Source: Halobacillus halophilus (GTDB lineage Bacteria > Bacillota > Bacilli > Bacillales > Halobacillaceae). Taken from it: DNA of 64,000 bases. The translations under genes were made by a program, and so were the position numbers. Positions 44,306-53,455 of the stretch are shown here, in pieces; position 1 is the first letter of the stretch; the number at the start of each line of letters is the position of its first letter. The notes under the pieces were generated by a model. It did no database searches. It had not been told where the DNA came from and was given only the letters and a program-made list of their open reading frames with translations. The stretch covers positions 1 to 64,000 of the forward strand of contig NZ_JAIVAL010000008.1 in the NCBI RefSeq assembly GCF_020171985.1. Reading direction: 5' to 3'.

Positions 44306-46082
44306 TATAAAAGAATTCCCGTTGTTGGTTGAGTACTGTATTCACAAGAATCGTTCTGTCTAAATATCGGTTAGAATTTTCGCAGGAAGTTTCTGATTCT
44401 AATAAACAACTGTGACAGGCAGCGCCATTTACATCGATTAGTTTTTCTCCTCCATGTTCTGCACACTGAGGATCTCCTGAACAATAACCTGCACTAGCTA
44501 ATGCTCTTGCAAGTAGTGACTCAAAGTTAATCGACTTCCCTAGCTCCACTAATCCTCCTAAACTTCCCTCGGAATCAACAGTAGATGTGTAAATAAGAAT
44601 GCCTGCCATTCCCTCTTCTCGACTTGAATAAATCCTTTCTTTCAAAGCAGAAGAGGAGTAACCCGAGTGTAGTGTAATCTCCCTCATCAAGGCATGCGAT
44701 AACGTATGTAACAATACATATCTCACCCCTGGAAATGGAGGTATCTCACTCATTTTTCTTCCTCTTTCTTGATGCATCTTATTATGTGCGTCTTTCATAG
44801 AAGCTTCATATGCTTCATTTTCTTTCTCCCATCGTTTTAACTCAGATTCTTTTATAGTAAAGAAAATCCCTTCTCCATAGGATTCAATACCCGGCAACCA
44901 GCCTGGCTTTTTCTCATTTGTGATTGGAGCTTCTTTGGGTTGATCACTTTCAGAATCTTCTTCATTAACAGAGAGTCTCGCTGTTACATCGGGTAAGGGC
45001 TGTATTCTTGTAAATCCTTTCAGGACCATTACTTCTTTAAGTCGTTTTACTCTAATTAAATTCTCTATTAAACCATCATACCTGGCAGGTACTTGCTCTT
45101 TTTCGACTTCAAACTCTTCCCCGTCATAGTTGTATTGTTCTCGTAAGAATGCCTGGTATTCAGGTGTTTTTAGATCTTCCTTATCCTCTTTACTATTCTT
45201 ATTTCTAATTTTTTGTGCGATCCTCCACACTTCTTTTAATCCCAGTATATTCACATCGGGGATTCTAGAGTATATAGCTCTGAATAAAGACCAGTCTTCC
45301 AACGCCTCCTCATCATTTAAATTAACTTTATCTTCTACTAGAGATTCCATGTCACTATGACTATCAGATGGAATAACAATAGAACTTAACAAGGAAGAAA
45401 AGTATATATTAGAAGCCCCTCGCAATAACAATTGCTTTTGCTCATCGCAATCTTCCTGATCACGAAGCCATGGCCGGTCGCCAAAACATTTCCCTAGCAA
45501 CTTAGGACTATCGAATGCTTCTTTTAGTGATCTTTCCTGCTTACACGTAGAACAATAAACCTTCAGGTCACTGATGGAACCTGTTTCACCTTCATCCTTC
45601 AAGTACAATTTACATTTCTTAATATCATACCCGTCTTTTTTATGAACAAAGTATAACCAAGGAAAGTCTTGAATATGCCCCTTCTTACAAGCTGTGATGA
45701 AACGGACAGGGTGAGTTTTTATCTTGTTACATGGGGTTTCTTGATCGGGGTTCTTACAGAAAAGAACCCCATCCTCTTCCACAAAATCTCTGCCATTATA
45801 CTTTCCTAACCTTCTGCACTTTGGACATACATGATACTCTGGAAACTTATATGCTGGTAAAGTCCCCTCTTTTTCTTTGACAGGTATCGTTTTAATTTGT
45901 TGTATATTAAGCATTCTTGTTAATCTTGGTTCTTCAATAGTCCTGGCACCAGAAACATATTCTTTTGGCCATTTATTTATTCCTGCCATAATAATAGAGT
46001 AGTCTGGTAAATCAACAATAGCTCCTGGACCGAAGGTAGTAATAAACTGGCTAGGGCGAACTTCTCCTACATAATTACTCAT
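44298..46082 (-). CDS. drmB: DUF1998 protein, DISARM DrmB, 594 aa
   Basis: N-terminal cysteine pairs (CPKCRRLGKY about 86, CKN..C about 109-117, ITACKKGHIQDFP about 130, CSTCKQE about 177) suggest zinc binding. The C-terminal DUF1998 region contains LLHTLSHALMREI, ILIYTSTVDSEGSLGGLVELG (about 494) and cysteines in YCSGDPQCAEHGG and CHSCLLESETSCEN. This matches DrmB, which forms a heterodimer with the DrmA helicase. Three bases separate it from drmA. The N-terminal FGPGAIVDLPDYSII is also typical of DrmB-like proteins. Confidence 0.9.
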   Translation of the reverse strand: MSNYVGEVRPSQFITTFGPGAIVDLPDYSIIMAGINKWPKEYVSGARTIEEPRLTRMLNIQQIKTIPVKEKEGTLPAYKFPEYHVCPKCRRLGKYNGRDFVEEDGVLFCKNPDQETPCNKIKTHPVRFITACKKGHIQDFPWLYFVHKKDGYDIKKCKLYLKDEGETGSISDLKVYCSTCKQERSLKEAFDSPKLLGKCFGDRPWLRDQEDCDEQKQLLLRGASNIYFSSLLSSIVIPSDSHSDMESLVEDKVNLNDEEALEDWSLFRAIYSRIPDVNILGLKEVWRIAQKIRNKNSKEDKEDLKTPEYQAFLREQYNYDGEEFEVEKEQVPARYDGLIENLIRVKRLKEVMVLKGFTRIQPLPDVTARLSVNEEDSESDQPKEAPITNEKKPGWLPGIESYGEGIFFTIKESELKRWEKENEAYEASMKDAHNKMHQERGRKMSEIPPFPGVRYVLLHTLSHALMREITLHSGYSSSALKERIYSSREEGMAGILIYTSTVDSEGSLGGLVELGKSINFESLLARALASAGYCSGDPQCAEHGGEKLIDVNGAACHSCLLESETSCENSNRYLDRTILVNTVLNQQREFFYNA

Positions 46083-46085
46083 TTA

Positions 46086-49000
46086 TTAGTCCCTCCCTAT
46101 ATAAATTCTCGCGGTTGGTTCCACATCACGCATTGAATTTGGTGTTTTAAATGTCCCTTTCGGCTTATCGCCTATAGGATATAGAAGATTACTTGTATTC
46201 TTTTGATTGGAATTAGAATAATTTAGTTTACTTTGTTGAGCTGCAACATTCCACTCTTCAATTAATTTATTTGAATGCTCTTCTATTTCATTGACTGACA
46301 AGTTCATTTCTGTAGCCCTCTTGATAAAGAACTCAATAATTTTTTTTGAATAATTCGTTACTTTCTCAATTTCATTTGCACTACTATTCGATGTTAAGTC
46401 ATCATGACCCAACCTTAGCATCGAAACCATAACACCACCTAACCCTCTATCCCTTGCTCTAGAAGCAAATGGAGTTACACTTATAGGTTCTACGTACCTG
46501 TACAAAGCGGAGTGATAGGCGTAAAACTCTTCATAGTGAGAGATATCTCGTGGGCGTGCCCAATTATACGTAGTAAATATTAACCCGGGATGTTTACGCC
46601 CTACTCTAGAAGTGGACTGTATGTACTCTGCAGTAGTCTTGGGTTGTCCGTTTACCACCATTAATCCTAGTCTAGATACGTCCACACCTACAGAAATCAT
46701 ATTACTTGCCAGCAGAACATCTACTGGAGTAATATCACCCGTTTGATAATACTTGGTTTCTAATCTAGATAACAAAGAGGGGATTTTGCCCGAATCAATC
46801 CTACTAGTTAGCTCTGCTACCTCTCTATCTAACTCTCTCTTCTTAAATCGATATGACCGATTCTTGTCATTTAGTTTTTCTAGCGTCTTCATTCTTGCCG
46901 GAACATCATCCTCAATTAGGCGTACAGCCCCTCCAAGCTCTCGCAAACTGTTAAAGTAACCAACTAATGTATGGTAAGGATCCAGAGCATCTCTGTCGAA
47001 TTCTTCTTCCATTGCTGTAACACTGGATAGCAAATTAGAATATGCTCTTAATAAAGACGTCTTCATACTTCGACCTGGCGCAAATAATCCTACATACATC
47101 CTACCGGGAGTCTCATCCAATGGTTGTTGTTGAGCAAAGAAAGAATCAACATGGGATATACCAGGGCTTGGGAAAATGCTAGCTTTCTTTGTGTAAAGTC
47201 CTTCGATTTGTTGATCTGCATTTTTAATCGTTGCAGTGGATGCTACGACCTTTGGCCCTACCTGCTTACCGTTATATTCTACTGTCGATAAGTAATCTAT
47301 TGCTGTTTCGTATAATCCCACCATTGTACCCAGGGGGCCAGAGATTAAATGGAGCTCGTCCTGAATTATTAAATTAGGAGGATGTATAGAAGTACCATTT
47401 ACTATACTAGTAGACCCGGATACATTCTTTGCATTGGAGACTTCTTTTTTCGTTTCTCCATTAGAAACGAACCCCCAATTTTGTACTTCACCTTTTACTT
47501 TACCAAACATGTTTTGGATCTCAGGTTGCCAGGGCATTCTGGCAAATTTGTCTACAGTCCCGATAACAACATCGGGTAATAGCCTATATATTTCTTCATC
47601 TGTTACAAGGACAGGTAACCCTTCTTTATTCACCGAATTCTTTCTATGAAAAGCGCACCCACTATTTGGACAAGTGATATTAATTCTTCTTTGTTTGGTG
47701 AAATGCCAGTATGTTGCAAGAAAAACTTTTGGTTTTTTTTCATCTACTAACTTATGTCCGCACCAGGGACAGGAAACAAGTTGTACTGGAGTTCCCGCCT
47801 CATTTCTCCCCCCTCCAGATCTTCCATTAATTTCATCCTTTTTAGAAGAAATAATGTCAGCAGCTTCATCATAGTCGTTTGGGACACTACTTTTCCCAAC
47901 CCATAATCCAATCCTAAATCGCGTTTGCCCCCATATTTCAGGATCTTTCTTTCGAATTTCCTCACAGGCACATATCATTGCTGTAGAACGTTGGAATTGT
48001 TGTATAGTGAGAAGGCGCAAAGTATAACGCATAATAACCGAAACACCTACATCGGTTCTGTACCCTTCTATCTTTCTTCTTCTCCTTAACCCTAAAGTAA
48101 AGGCCGCTAGACCAAGATACGCTTCTGTCTTCCCACCACCGGTTGGAAAGAATAAAAGGTCAGCGATTTTCCTATCTTCTGAGTCAGGGTGCACTACTCC
48201 TTTTATATTCTGTAATACATAAGCAATCTGGAAAGGACGCCATTTTGGCTCATCGTAGTCTGGTGTATCATTGTTTTCTGCTGCAATAGAATGAGCTCTT
48301 TGCTTTGTCATGACTAAATTGGCAAACTGAAATGATTTAAATGCTTCCTCATCGTCCTTTAAACATTGTAAACCATCCCTCATCCGTTGGAGAGATTTCT
48401 CACAATTATCCATATGCTCTTTAGCTGTATCCTGTCTATCCTCCAAAGTTGGTATTTCTTCTCTCCTATCTTCTATCCATTGCTGATATTCATTCAATAA
48501 TGGAGAGAGAGCGTTGTCAACTTTTTCAGCCGAAGACATGTTCGCAAGCTCATACATACCAAGTGTCCCTTTACCACCCCAATCTGGAGGGATAACCATA
48601 GGCACTTCATGTGCAGGGATAACTTCAGTTGCTAACTTCCCTGCTTTTCTTTTTTTATCTATTCTATCCCAATATACAGCGATATTATGGCCAACAGCAA
48701 AGACATCTTCATTCCTGTAGAGTAGCTCATTGGATTTCATATCTTTTGTTTCAAACGCAGGTGTCCGACCGTTGGATTTAGAAAATGCACTTCTAACCAT
48801 AAAAGAACTGTTATTTTGACTTTCAACAGTAATTTTAGGTTGAAAAGCTGTTTTATGATCAACATTTTTTTCGTCTACACCTTGAACATATCTATTTACC
48901 AAGAATAAGCTAACTGCAAAACAATTGTGATAATTGCGGACAATCCACTCAAGGCGAAGGTTCTGGTTCATCTCATTGTTATCATTTTCATTTTTTATGA

Positions 49001-49424
49001 ATTGCTTCTGTTTTTCCCCTATCTTTTCCTCAAGATTTATTTCTACTCTCAATGAGTGTGGCAGTCTTTTCCAAATTTTATCATCGTCCATGTTCTCATA
49101 CATTCCAAGAGATACATTTACACTTATCTTAGGATTCTCTTTATCTACTAAGAAGGACATTCCTATTGCGGAAGGATTCATAGCATTCGCTAATGGGGCG
49201 ACTGATTCAATATCTTCACGTTTAGAATCCTTATCCTGTTGATTATCTTGTTCATCTTCTGTCATCGCTAACTCAGATCTCATTGGCCACAAGACTCCTG
49301 CAAGATACTTTTGAATAGGAGCGACAGATAGTACTTCTTCTTTATGTACTGGCCCCACTAACTCTTTTCGCATCCGATCTATCAGCTCATGGCGTACTTT
49401 TCTTTTTTGATTCTTCTTAGACAA
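46086..49424 (-). CDS. drmA: SF2 helicase, DISARM DrmA, 1112 aa
   Basis: The start is TTG at 49424 behind AAAGGGGG. SF2 motifs: Walker A FFPTGGGKTEAYLG (about 423), DEAH-type IIQDELHL (about 686), SATIKN (about 735), and motif VI STSRVGRKHPG (about 940) after DVLLASNMISVGVDVSRL. A zinc-type C-x2-C pair lies in SCPWCGHKL near 550. Size and motif order match DrmA, the helicase of the DISARM complex, which with DrmB acts on invading DNA. First gene of the operon drmA-drmB-drmC-drmMII-glycosylase. The promoter region lies in the divergent gap 49425-49554. Confidence 0.9.
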   Translation of the reverse strand: MSKKNQKRKVRHELIDRMRKELVGPVHKEEVLSVAPIQKYLAGVLWPMRSELAMTEDEQDNQQDKDSKREDIESVAPLANAMNPSAIGMSFLVDKENPKISVNVSLGMYENMDDDKIWKRLPHSLRVEINLEEKIGEKQKQFIKNENDNNEMNQNLRLEWIVRNYHNCFAVSLFLVNRYVQGVDEKNVDHKTAFQPKITVESQNNSSFMVRSAFSKSNGRTPAFETKDMKSNELLYRNEDVFAVGHNIAVYWDRIDKKRKAGKLATEVIPAHEVPMVIPPDWGGKGTLGMYELANMSSAEKVDNALSPLLNEYQQWIEDRREEIPTLEDRQDTAKEHMDNCEKSLQRMRDGLQCLKDDEEAFKSFQFANLVMTKQRAHSIAAENNDTPDYDEPKWRPFQIAYVLQNIKGVVHPDSEDRKIADLLFFPTGGGKTEAYLGLAAFTLGLRRRRKIEGYRTDVGVSVIMRYTLRLLTIQQFQRSTAMICACEEIRKKDPEIWGQTRFRIGLWVGKSSVPNDYDEAADIISSKKDEINGRSGGGRNEAGTPVQLVSCPWCGHKLVDEKKPKVFLATYWHFTKQRRINITCPNSGCAFHRKNSVNKEGLPVLVTDEEIYRLLPDVVIGTVDKFARMPWQPEIQNMFGKVKGEVQNWGFVSNGETKKEVSNAKNVSGSTSIVNGTSIHPPNLIIQDELHLISGPLGTMVGLYETAIDYLSTVEYNGKQVGPKVVASTATIKNADQQIEGLYTKKASIFPSPGISHVDSFFAQQQPLDETPGRMYVGLFAPGRSMKTSLLRAYSNLLSSVTAMEEEFDRDALDPYHTLVGYFNSLRELGGAVRLIEDDVPARMKTLEKLNDKNRSYRFKKRELDREVAELTSRIDSGKIPSLLSRLETKYYQTGDITPVDVLLASNMISVGVDVSRLGLMVVNGQPKTTAEYIQSTSRVGRKHPGLIFTTYNWARPRDISHYEEFYAYHSALYRYVEPISVTPFASRARDRGLGGVMVSMLRLGHDDLTSNSSANEIEKVTNYSKKIIEFFIKRATEMNLSVNEIEEHSNKLIEEWNVAAQQSKLNYSNSNQKNTSNLLYPIGDKPKGTFKTPNSMRDVEPTARIYIGRD

Positions 49425-49554
49425 GAAAATATCCCCCTTTACAACATATATATTAATAATATCAAATTACAAATTCATCCATAATATTAAAAAATAATTC
49501 CACATATGATAAACTAATGGTATAGTCCAATTGTAACAGAAGGGACCATTTGTT

Positions 49555-51369
49555 ATGAATAAAATATTAGATAAATTAAATGACCAGCAACTTCGCGCAG
49601 TGAAAGACACCTCACAGTTTATTCAGATTAATGCTGGACCAGGGACTGGAAAGACTACGACACTAGGTGCAAAAATGCTTTATACACAGGTTGAATTAGA
49701 AGTCCCAGTTTCCAATATGGTCGGAATTTCTTTCTCCCGCTCTGCTAAATCCCATCTTTTAAATAAATTAGAGGAGTTTACCGATCAATTAGGATACGGA
49801 GGTAAGCCACCGATCTTAACTTTCCATAGTCTGGCTTTTCGGATAATTAAGAAAGCCATCGAATTAGGAGACTCCAAGTTTAAAGAATATATAGAGCACG
49901 TAGATACTCATGATTTAATATCTTATCAACCTAACTTAATGAAAGACCTTTGTAAGGAATACAAAGATGGGGAATCTAAAAAACATGCACTTTGCGAAGC
50001 TTTTAATAAAGCAAGACAAGGTAACTTATTAGATGGGCCCTCGTTATCTTGGAAAGAAGTAAAAGAAGATGAAATCTACCATGTCCCAACTTACGTATTT
50101 GGTAGGCTTTTAGTTAATGGACAAGATTTGAAAGAATTCTGGAAGCGTGTAGATAAGATTGAAAGAAAATTTCGTGTAACAGATTATAATGGTATGATTA
50201 CCGAAGCTATAAACATCCTAAAAAACAAAGGAAAAACGTATGAATATTTCACTAATCTGTATGATTACATTTTTGTAGATGAATACCAAGATACTTCTTT
50301 AGCTCAGGAGATGTTATTATTTGCTCTTATTTCTAACAAACAACATGTAACAGTGGTTGGTGATAAAAATCAAACCATTTATAGTTTTAACGGCTCTAAC
50401 AGCTACAATTTAGATCGTTTTTTTCAGCAGGCTACAAGCCTTTATAACACCGAACCTACTAAAATTATTTTAAACCGAAACTACCGTTCTCCCCAACAAA
50501 TCTTGGATGTTACAAACTCTTTAGTTCACGAAGAACATTACGTTTATTCGGAAACTAGAACATTACAACAACCAGTAGTGGTAGAAACACACAACTACCA
50601 ACTAGCTTCGCATTATATTTCAACAGAAATTGAAAAACTTATTAATCAGGAAAAAGTCACTCCATCAAACATATGTATTCTTTATCGCAAAAACTCTGAA
50701 CATTCCCCGCAGGCCGATACGGTTAAAGAACATCTGAATCAACTGGAGATAGAATACACAGAAGAGGTAAGTAACAGAAAGACAGAGAAGTCTTTAAGCC
50801 AAAAAGTCTTAAGCCTCCAGGAACAAAACCAGGGAGAAGATTTAGAAGATATCATTGAAACGATAGAAGATGAGAGAACAAAACAATTTGTTAAAGAATG
50901 TATGAGCGATGGAGCCACTGACTCTGAAGATCTATTAGAGTATCTGGTAGAACTGGAAGAAATAGAAGAAAGTTTCACCCCAACTCAGAAGGAAGCCGTC
51001 CATATTAGAACGGTTCATAGCGCCAAAGGATTGGAGTTTCCTTATGTGTTCATTATTTATCTCGGTGATAAAGAATTTCCTCATAGTTCCAAGCCAGATA
51101 TTGAAGAAGAAAGAAGACTATTATATGTCGGTTTAAGTCGCGCGCAAAAACAACTTTATATTATAGGAAAAAAAGGACTGCACTTTGAGAGTTTTCTCGA
51201 CCACTGCCTTCTTACTGATGTGAAACATATTCCTTATCATACATTTATGGAAGAAAAATTCTCCTCTGGGTTCTCGAATAAGGATAAAAAAGCTATTGAT
51301 CGGACAGGTAATAAACAAACTTCAATAATTGACGAAATGGAAGACCTGCAAGGTCTCTTTAATGATTAG
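49555..51369 (+). CDS. UvrD/Rep-like SF1 helicase, 604 aa, divergent from drmA
   Basis: A complete SF1A helicase: QINAGPGTGKTTTLG (about 22), YIFVDEYQDTSLAQ (about 240), VVGDKNQTIYSFNGSN (about 263), LNRNYRSPQQI, IRTVHSAKGLEFPYVFI (about 483) and RRLLYVGLSRAQKQL (about 520). AGAAGGGA lies before the ATG. It shares a divergent promoter region with drmA and is the first of two helicase genes. The pair occupies the position where class 2 DISARM would need drmE or where class 1 has drmD, but is not related to either by anything I can see. Likely unwinds DNA ends in a complex with the next protein. Confidence 0.82.
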   Translation: MNKILDKLNDQQLRAVKDTSQFIQINAGPGTGKTTTLGAKMLYTQVELEVPVSNMVGISFSRSAKSHLLNKLEEFTDQLGYGGKPPILTFHSLAFRIIKKAIELGDSKFKEYIEHVDTHDLISYQPNLMKDLCKEYKDGESKKHALCEAFNKARQGNLLDGPSLSWKEVKEDEIYHVPTYVFGRLLVNGQDLKEFWKRVDKIERKFRVTDYNGMITEAINILKNKGKTYEYFTNLYDYIFVDEYQDTSLAQEMLLFALISNKQHVTVVGDKNQTIYSFNGSNSYNLDRFFQQATSLYNTEPTKIILNRNYRSPQQILDVTNSLVHEEHYVYSETRTLQQPVVVETHNYQLASHYISTEIEKLINQEKVTPSNICILYRKNSEHSPQADTVKEHLNQLEIEYTEEVSNRKTEKSLSQKVLSLQEQNQGEDLEDIIETIEDERTKQFVKECMSDGATDSEDLLEYLVELEEIEESFTPTQKEAVHIRTVHSAKGLEFPYVFIIYLGDKEFPHSSKPDIEEERRLLYVGLSRAQKQLYIIGKKGLHFESFLDHCLLTDVKHIPYHTFMEEKFSSGFSNKDKKAIDRTGNKQTSIIDEMEDLQGLFND

Positions 51370-51373
51370 GAGG

Positions 51374-52831
51374 ATGACCGAATTGCAACAGCTACAAGTA
51401 AAGCTTACTGAAGACCAGGATCAATGTGTAACATTTAAACCCAAAGGGGATTTACTTGTTCAAGGCATTCCTGGGAGTGGGAAGTCTACTATCCTTCTTG
51501 CGAGAGCTCAATATCTGATGAAAAAATACCCTAATGATAAAGTTCTATTTCTGACCTTTAACAGAACCCTTACGAATTATATAAAGCAACTAGCTGACAA
51601 AATAGGACTTAGTAACGTAGAAGCGAAAACTTTTCATCAGTGGGCAAAGGAATTGTTAGAAACCACTGCCTATCCCAACACCAAGCTTAAGTTAGGTAAA
51701 GATCGTGATGCAATCATTCGCTATGCGAAAAATATTGTAAATAAACATAACGAGAGTGCTTCTTTTCCTAAAATCGAAGAGGGAAAGAAAAATGACCAAC
51801 AGCTAATAAAATTCCTTGGGGACGAAATAGAATGGATAAAAGGCAACGGCATCAATACACGAAATGATTACCTTAATATAAAGCGCTCCGGACGTGGTAA
51901 GGATGTTCGTGTAACTAAAGATCACAGAGAAACAATCTATGATATATTGGAAAAATATAACGAACTCTTAAATAAAGACCGTAGACATCGTGGAATCGAC
52001 AGTGAAGATTTATCACAATTCTTAATTGAACGGTCAAATGAAGTTTCAAAAAAATTATTATCCGACCACGTCCTGGTAGATGAAGCTCAGGATTTTCACA
52101 CTCTTCAATTAAAAGCTATTAGTACATTTGCTAAGAAGAGTTTAACCATAGGTGCCGACAAAGGACAACAAATTTACCGTAGAAGTTTCACTTGGAAAAG
52201 TGCCGGAATAGAAATAAAGGGTGGAAGAAGTAAGTATTTAAAAAAAACATTTCGTTCTACTCGCCAAATTGTTACCCTGGCGAACGATTTCCAAGAAAAA
52301 GACCTTCTTATTACAAGTGACGCAGATTATCAAAAACCAGCTGTTCCAGATATTGAAGGAAAAGTACCAGAGTTAGTTTATTGCGACAAGAAAGCAGATG
52401 AAGAAAAAGCGGTACTTAAACAAGTTCAGAAAATAAGAGGATCTTATCCGGAAGATACTATTGGAGTAATTGCCACTAGCCATAAGCGATTAGATGAATA
52501 TAAAAAATTGTTAGAAGAATATGGGGTCCCCGTTTATAAAATAAAAGACGAAGATGCTGACATCGTATCCCCTGGTGTTAAGCTCATCACTTACCATTCT
52601 TCCAAAGGTCTCGAATTTGATCACGTGCTGGTAACTGAATTAAAACAAGGGAAAATTCCATATAAAAAACCAACCCCAGGCGATGACGAAGAAGAATTTA
52701 TGTCGAGAGAACGAAAGAAATTGTATGTTGCTATGACCAGAGCTAAGAAAACGTTGTGTTTGATATCATCAAGAACGTATTCTTCTTTTGTTAAAGATTT
52801 TAATGAAAAATATTACGAAGTCATTACTTAA
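51374..52831 (+). CDS. UvrD-like SF1 helicase, about 485 aa, second of the pair
   Basis: Start choice: ATG 51374 directly abuts AGGAGG, so TTG 51383, nine bases after it, is also likely. The helicase motifs are VQGIPGSGKSTILL, LVDEAQDFHTLQ, GADKGQQIYRRSF, TFRSTRQIV, YHSSKGLEFDHVLV and LYVAMTRAKKTL. It is homologous to the 551-aa helicase of module B (29619-31274), sharing the EIEWIKGNG segment and a GRGKD/GRGSH box. Translation is probably coupled to the upstream helicase. A terminator follows. Confidence 0.8.
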   Translation: MTELQQLQVKLTEDQDQCVTFKPKGDLLVQGIPGSGKSTILLARAQYLMKKYPNDKVLFLTFNRTLTNYIKQLADKIGLSNVEAKTFHQWAKELLETTAYPNTKLKLGKDRDAIIRYAKNIVNKHNESASFPKIEEGKKNDQQLIKFLGDEIEWIKGNGINTRNDYLNIKRSGRGKDVRVTKDHRETIYDILEKYNELLNKDRRHRGIDSEDLSQFLIERSNEVSKKLLSDHVLVDEAQDFHTLQLKAISTFAKKSLTIGADKGQQIYRRSFTWKSAGIEIKGGRSKYLKKTFRSTRQIVTLANDFQEKDLLITSDADYQKPAVPDIEGKVPELVYCDKKADEEKAVLKQVQKIRGSYPEDTIGVIATSHKRLDEYKKLLEEYGVPVYKIKDEDADIVSPGVKLITYHSSKGLEFDHVLVTELKQGKIPYKKPTPGDDEEEFMSRERKKLYVAMTRAKKTLCLISSRTYSSFVKDFNEKYYEVIT

Positions 52832-52834
52832 ACA

Positions 52835-52866
52835 AAAGGACCGTTGAAACAGTAACGGTCCTTTGC
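52835..52866 (+). terminator. Terminator of the paired-helicase operon
   Basis: AAAGGACCGTT pairs with AACGGTCCTTT around an 8-nt loop, four bases after the stop codon. Confidence 0.8.
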
Positions 52867-52917
52867 AGTTTGTTAAGAAACATAACTTCACTAGTATTTA
52901 AGCCTATTTTTAACCAT

Positions 52918-53283
52918 TTAATTCTTATGTAAATGGGGTTGTGGCATTTGAAAAGAGGGATTCTTACCCTCTTTCTTTCAATAGGAGAACCATTTTCTTT
53001 AAATTTTGTGCTGTGGCGGTTATGGAAGCTTGTTCATGGACGCACTTCTGCCCTCGGTCCCTGGCGTAGCGAAAACCATGGAATTCTTTGGAATATGGCG
53101 AAGCTCCGCTCAAGCGTAGAGCTTCGCAACTTATATATGCGCTTAGCGTTTTCGGTTCGCTTTTTGGCTTGGAGCTTTTCCTTCTCTCCTTTCCAAATAT
53201 GCCGGGTTATGGTTCGATGTTTCGCATTGGCTGAATAGCAACCCTACCGCAAGGGGCAACCAGGGCAGTCCTACAGACGGCTT
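52918..53283 (-). mobile_element. IS1182-type transposase remnant
   Basis: The minus strand encodes a decayed transposase end, with SKEFHGFRYARDRGQK, then VHEQASITATAQNLKKM and a stop at 52918-52920. The preceding ERSFA element lies in another frame, and a stop interrupts NIEP-stop-PGIF, so the gene has at least one frameshift and one nonsense mutation. The HG-RYAR and TA-QN-KK pattern is that of IS1182-family C termini. Confidence 0.6.
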
Positions 53284-53423
53284 TTTAATGGCGATATCCT
53301 TCACGGTGCCATTGTGGTATAAGAAAGTTTGCAGCCCATCGGATATACATAACTATCTATGGATTCGATGATCAAAACTAATGATAGAAAAAAAGCTATT
53401 GAGGAAGGATTTTCACCAGCCTA

Positions 53424-53451
53424 GAAAAGTCACCTGAGAAGGTGACTTTTT
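53424..53451 (-). terminator. Terminator of the GHKL-nuclease gene
   Basis: AAAAGTCACCT pairs with AGGTGACTTTT around a short loop, just past the stop on the minus strand. Confidence 0.75.
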
Positions 53452-53455
53452 GATT

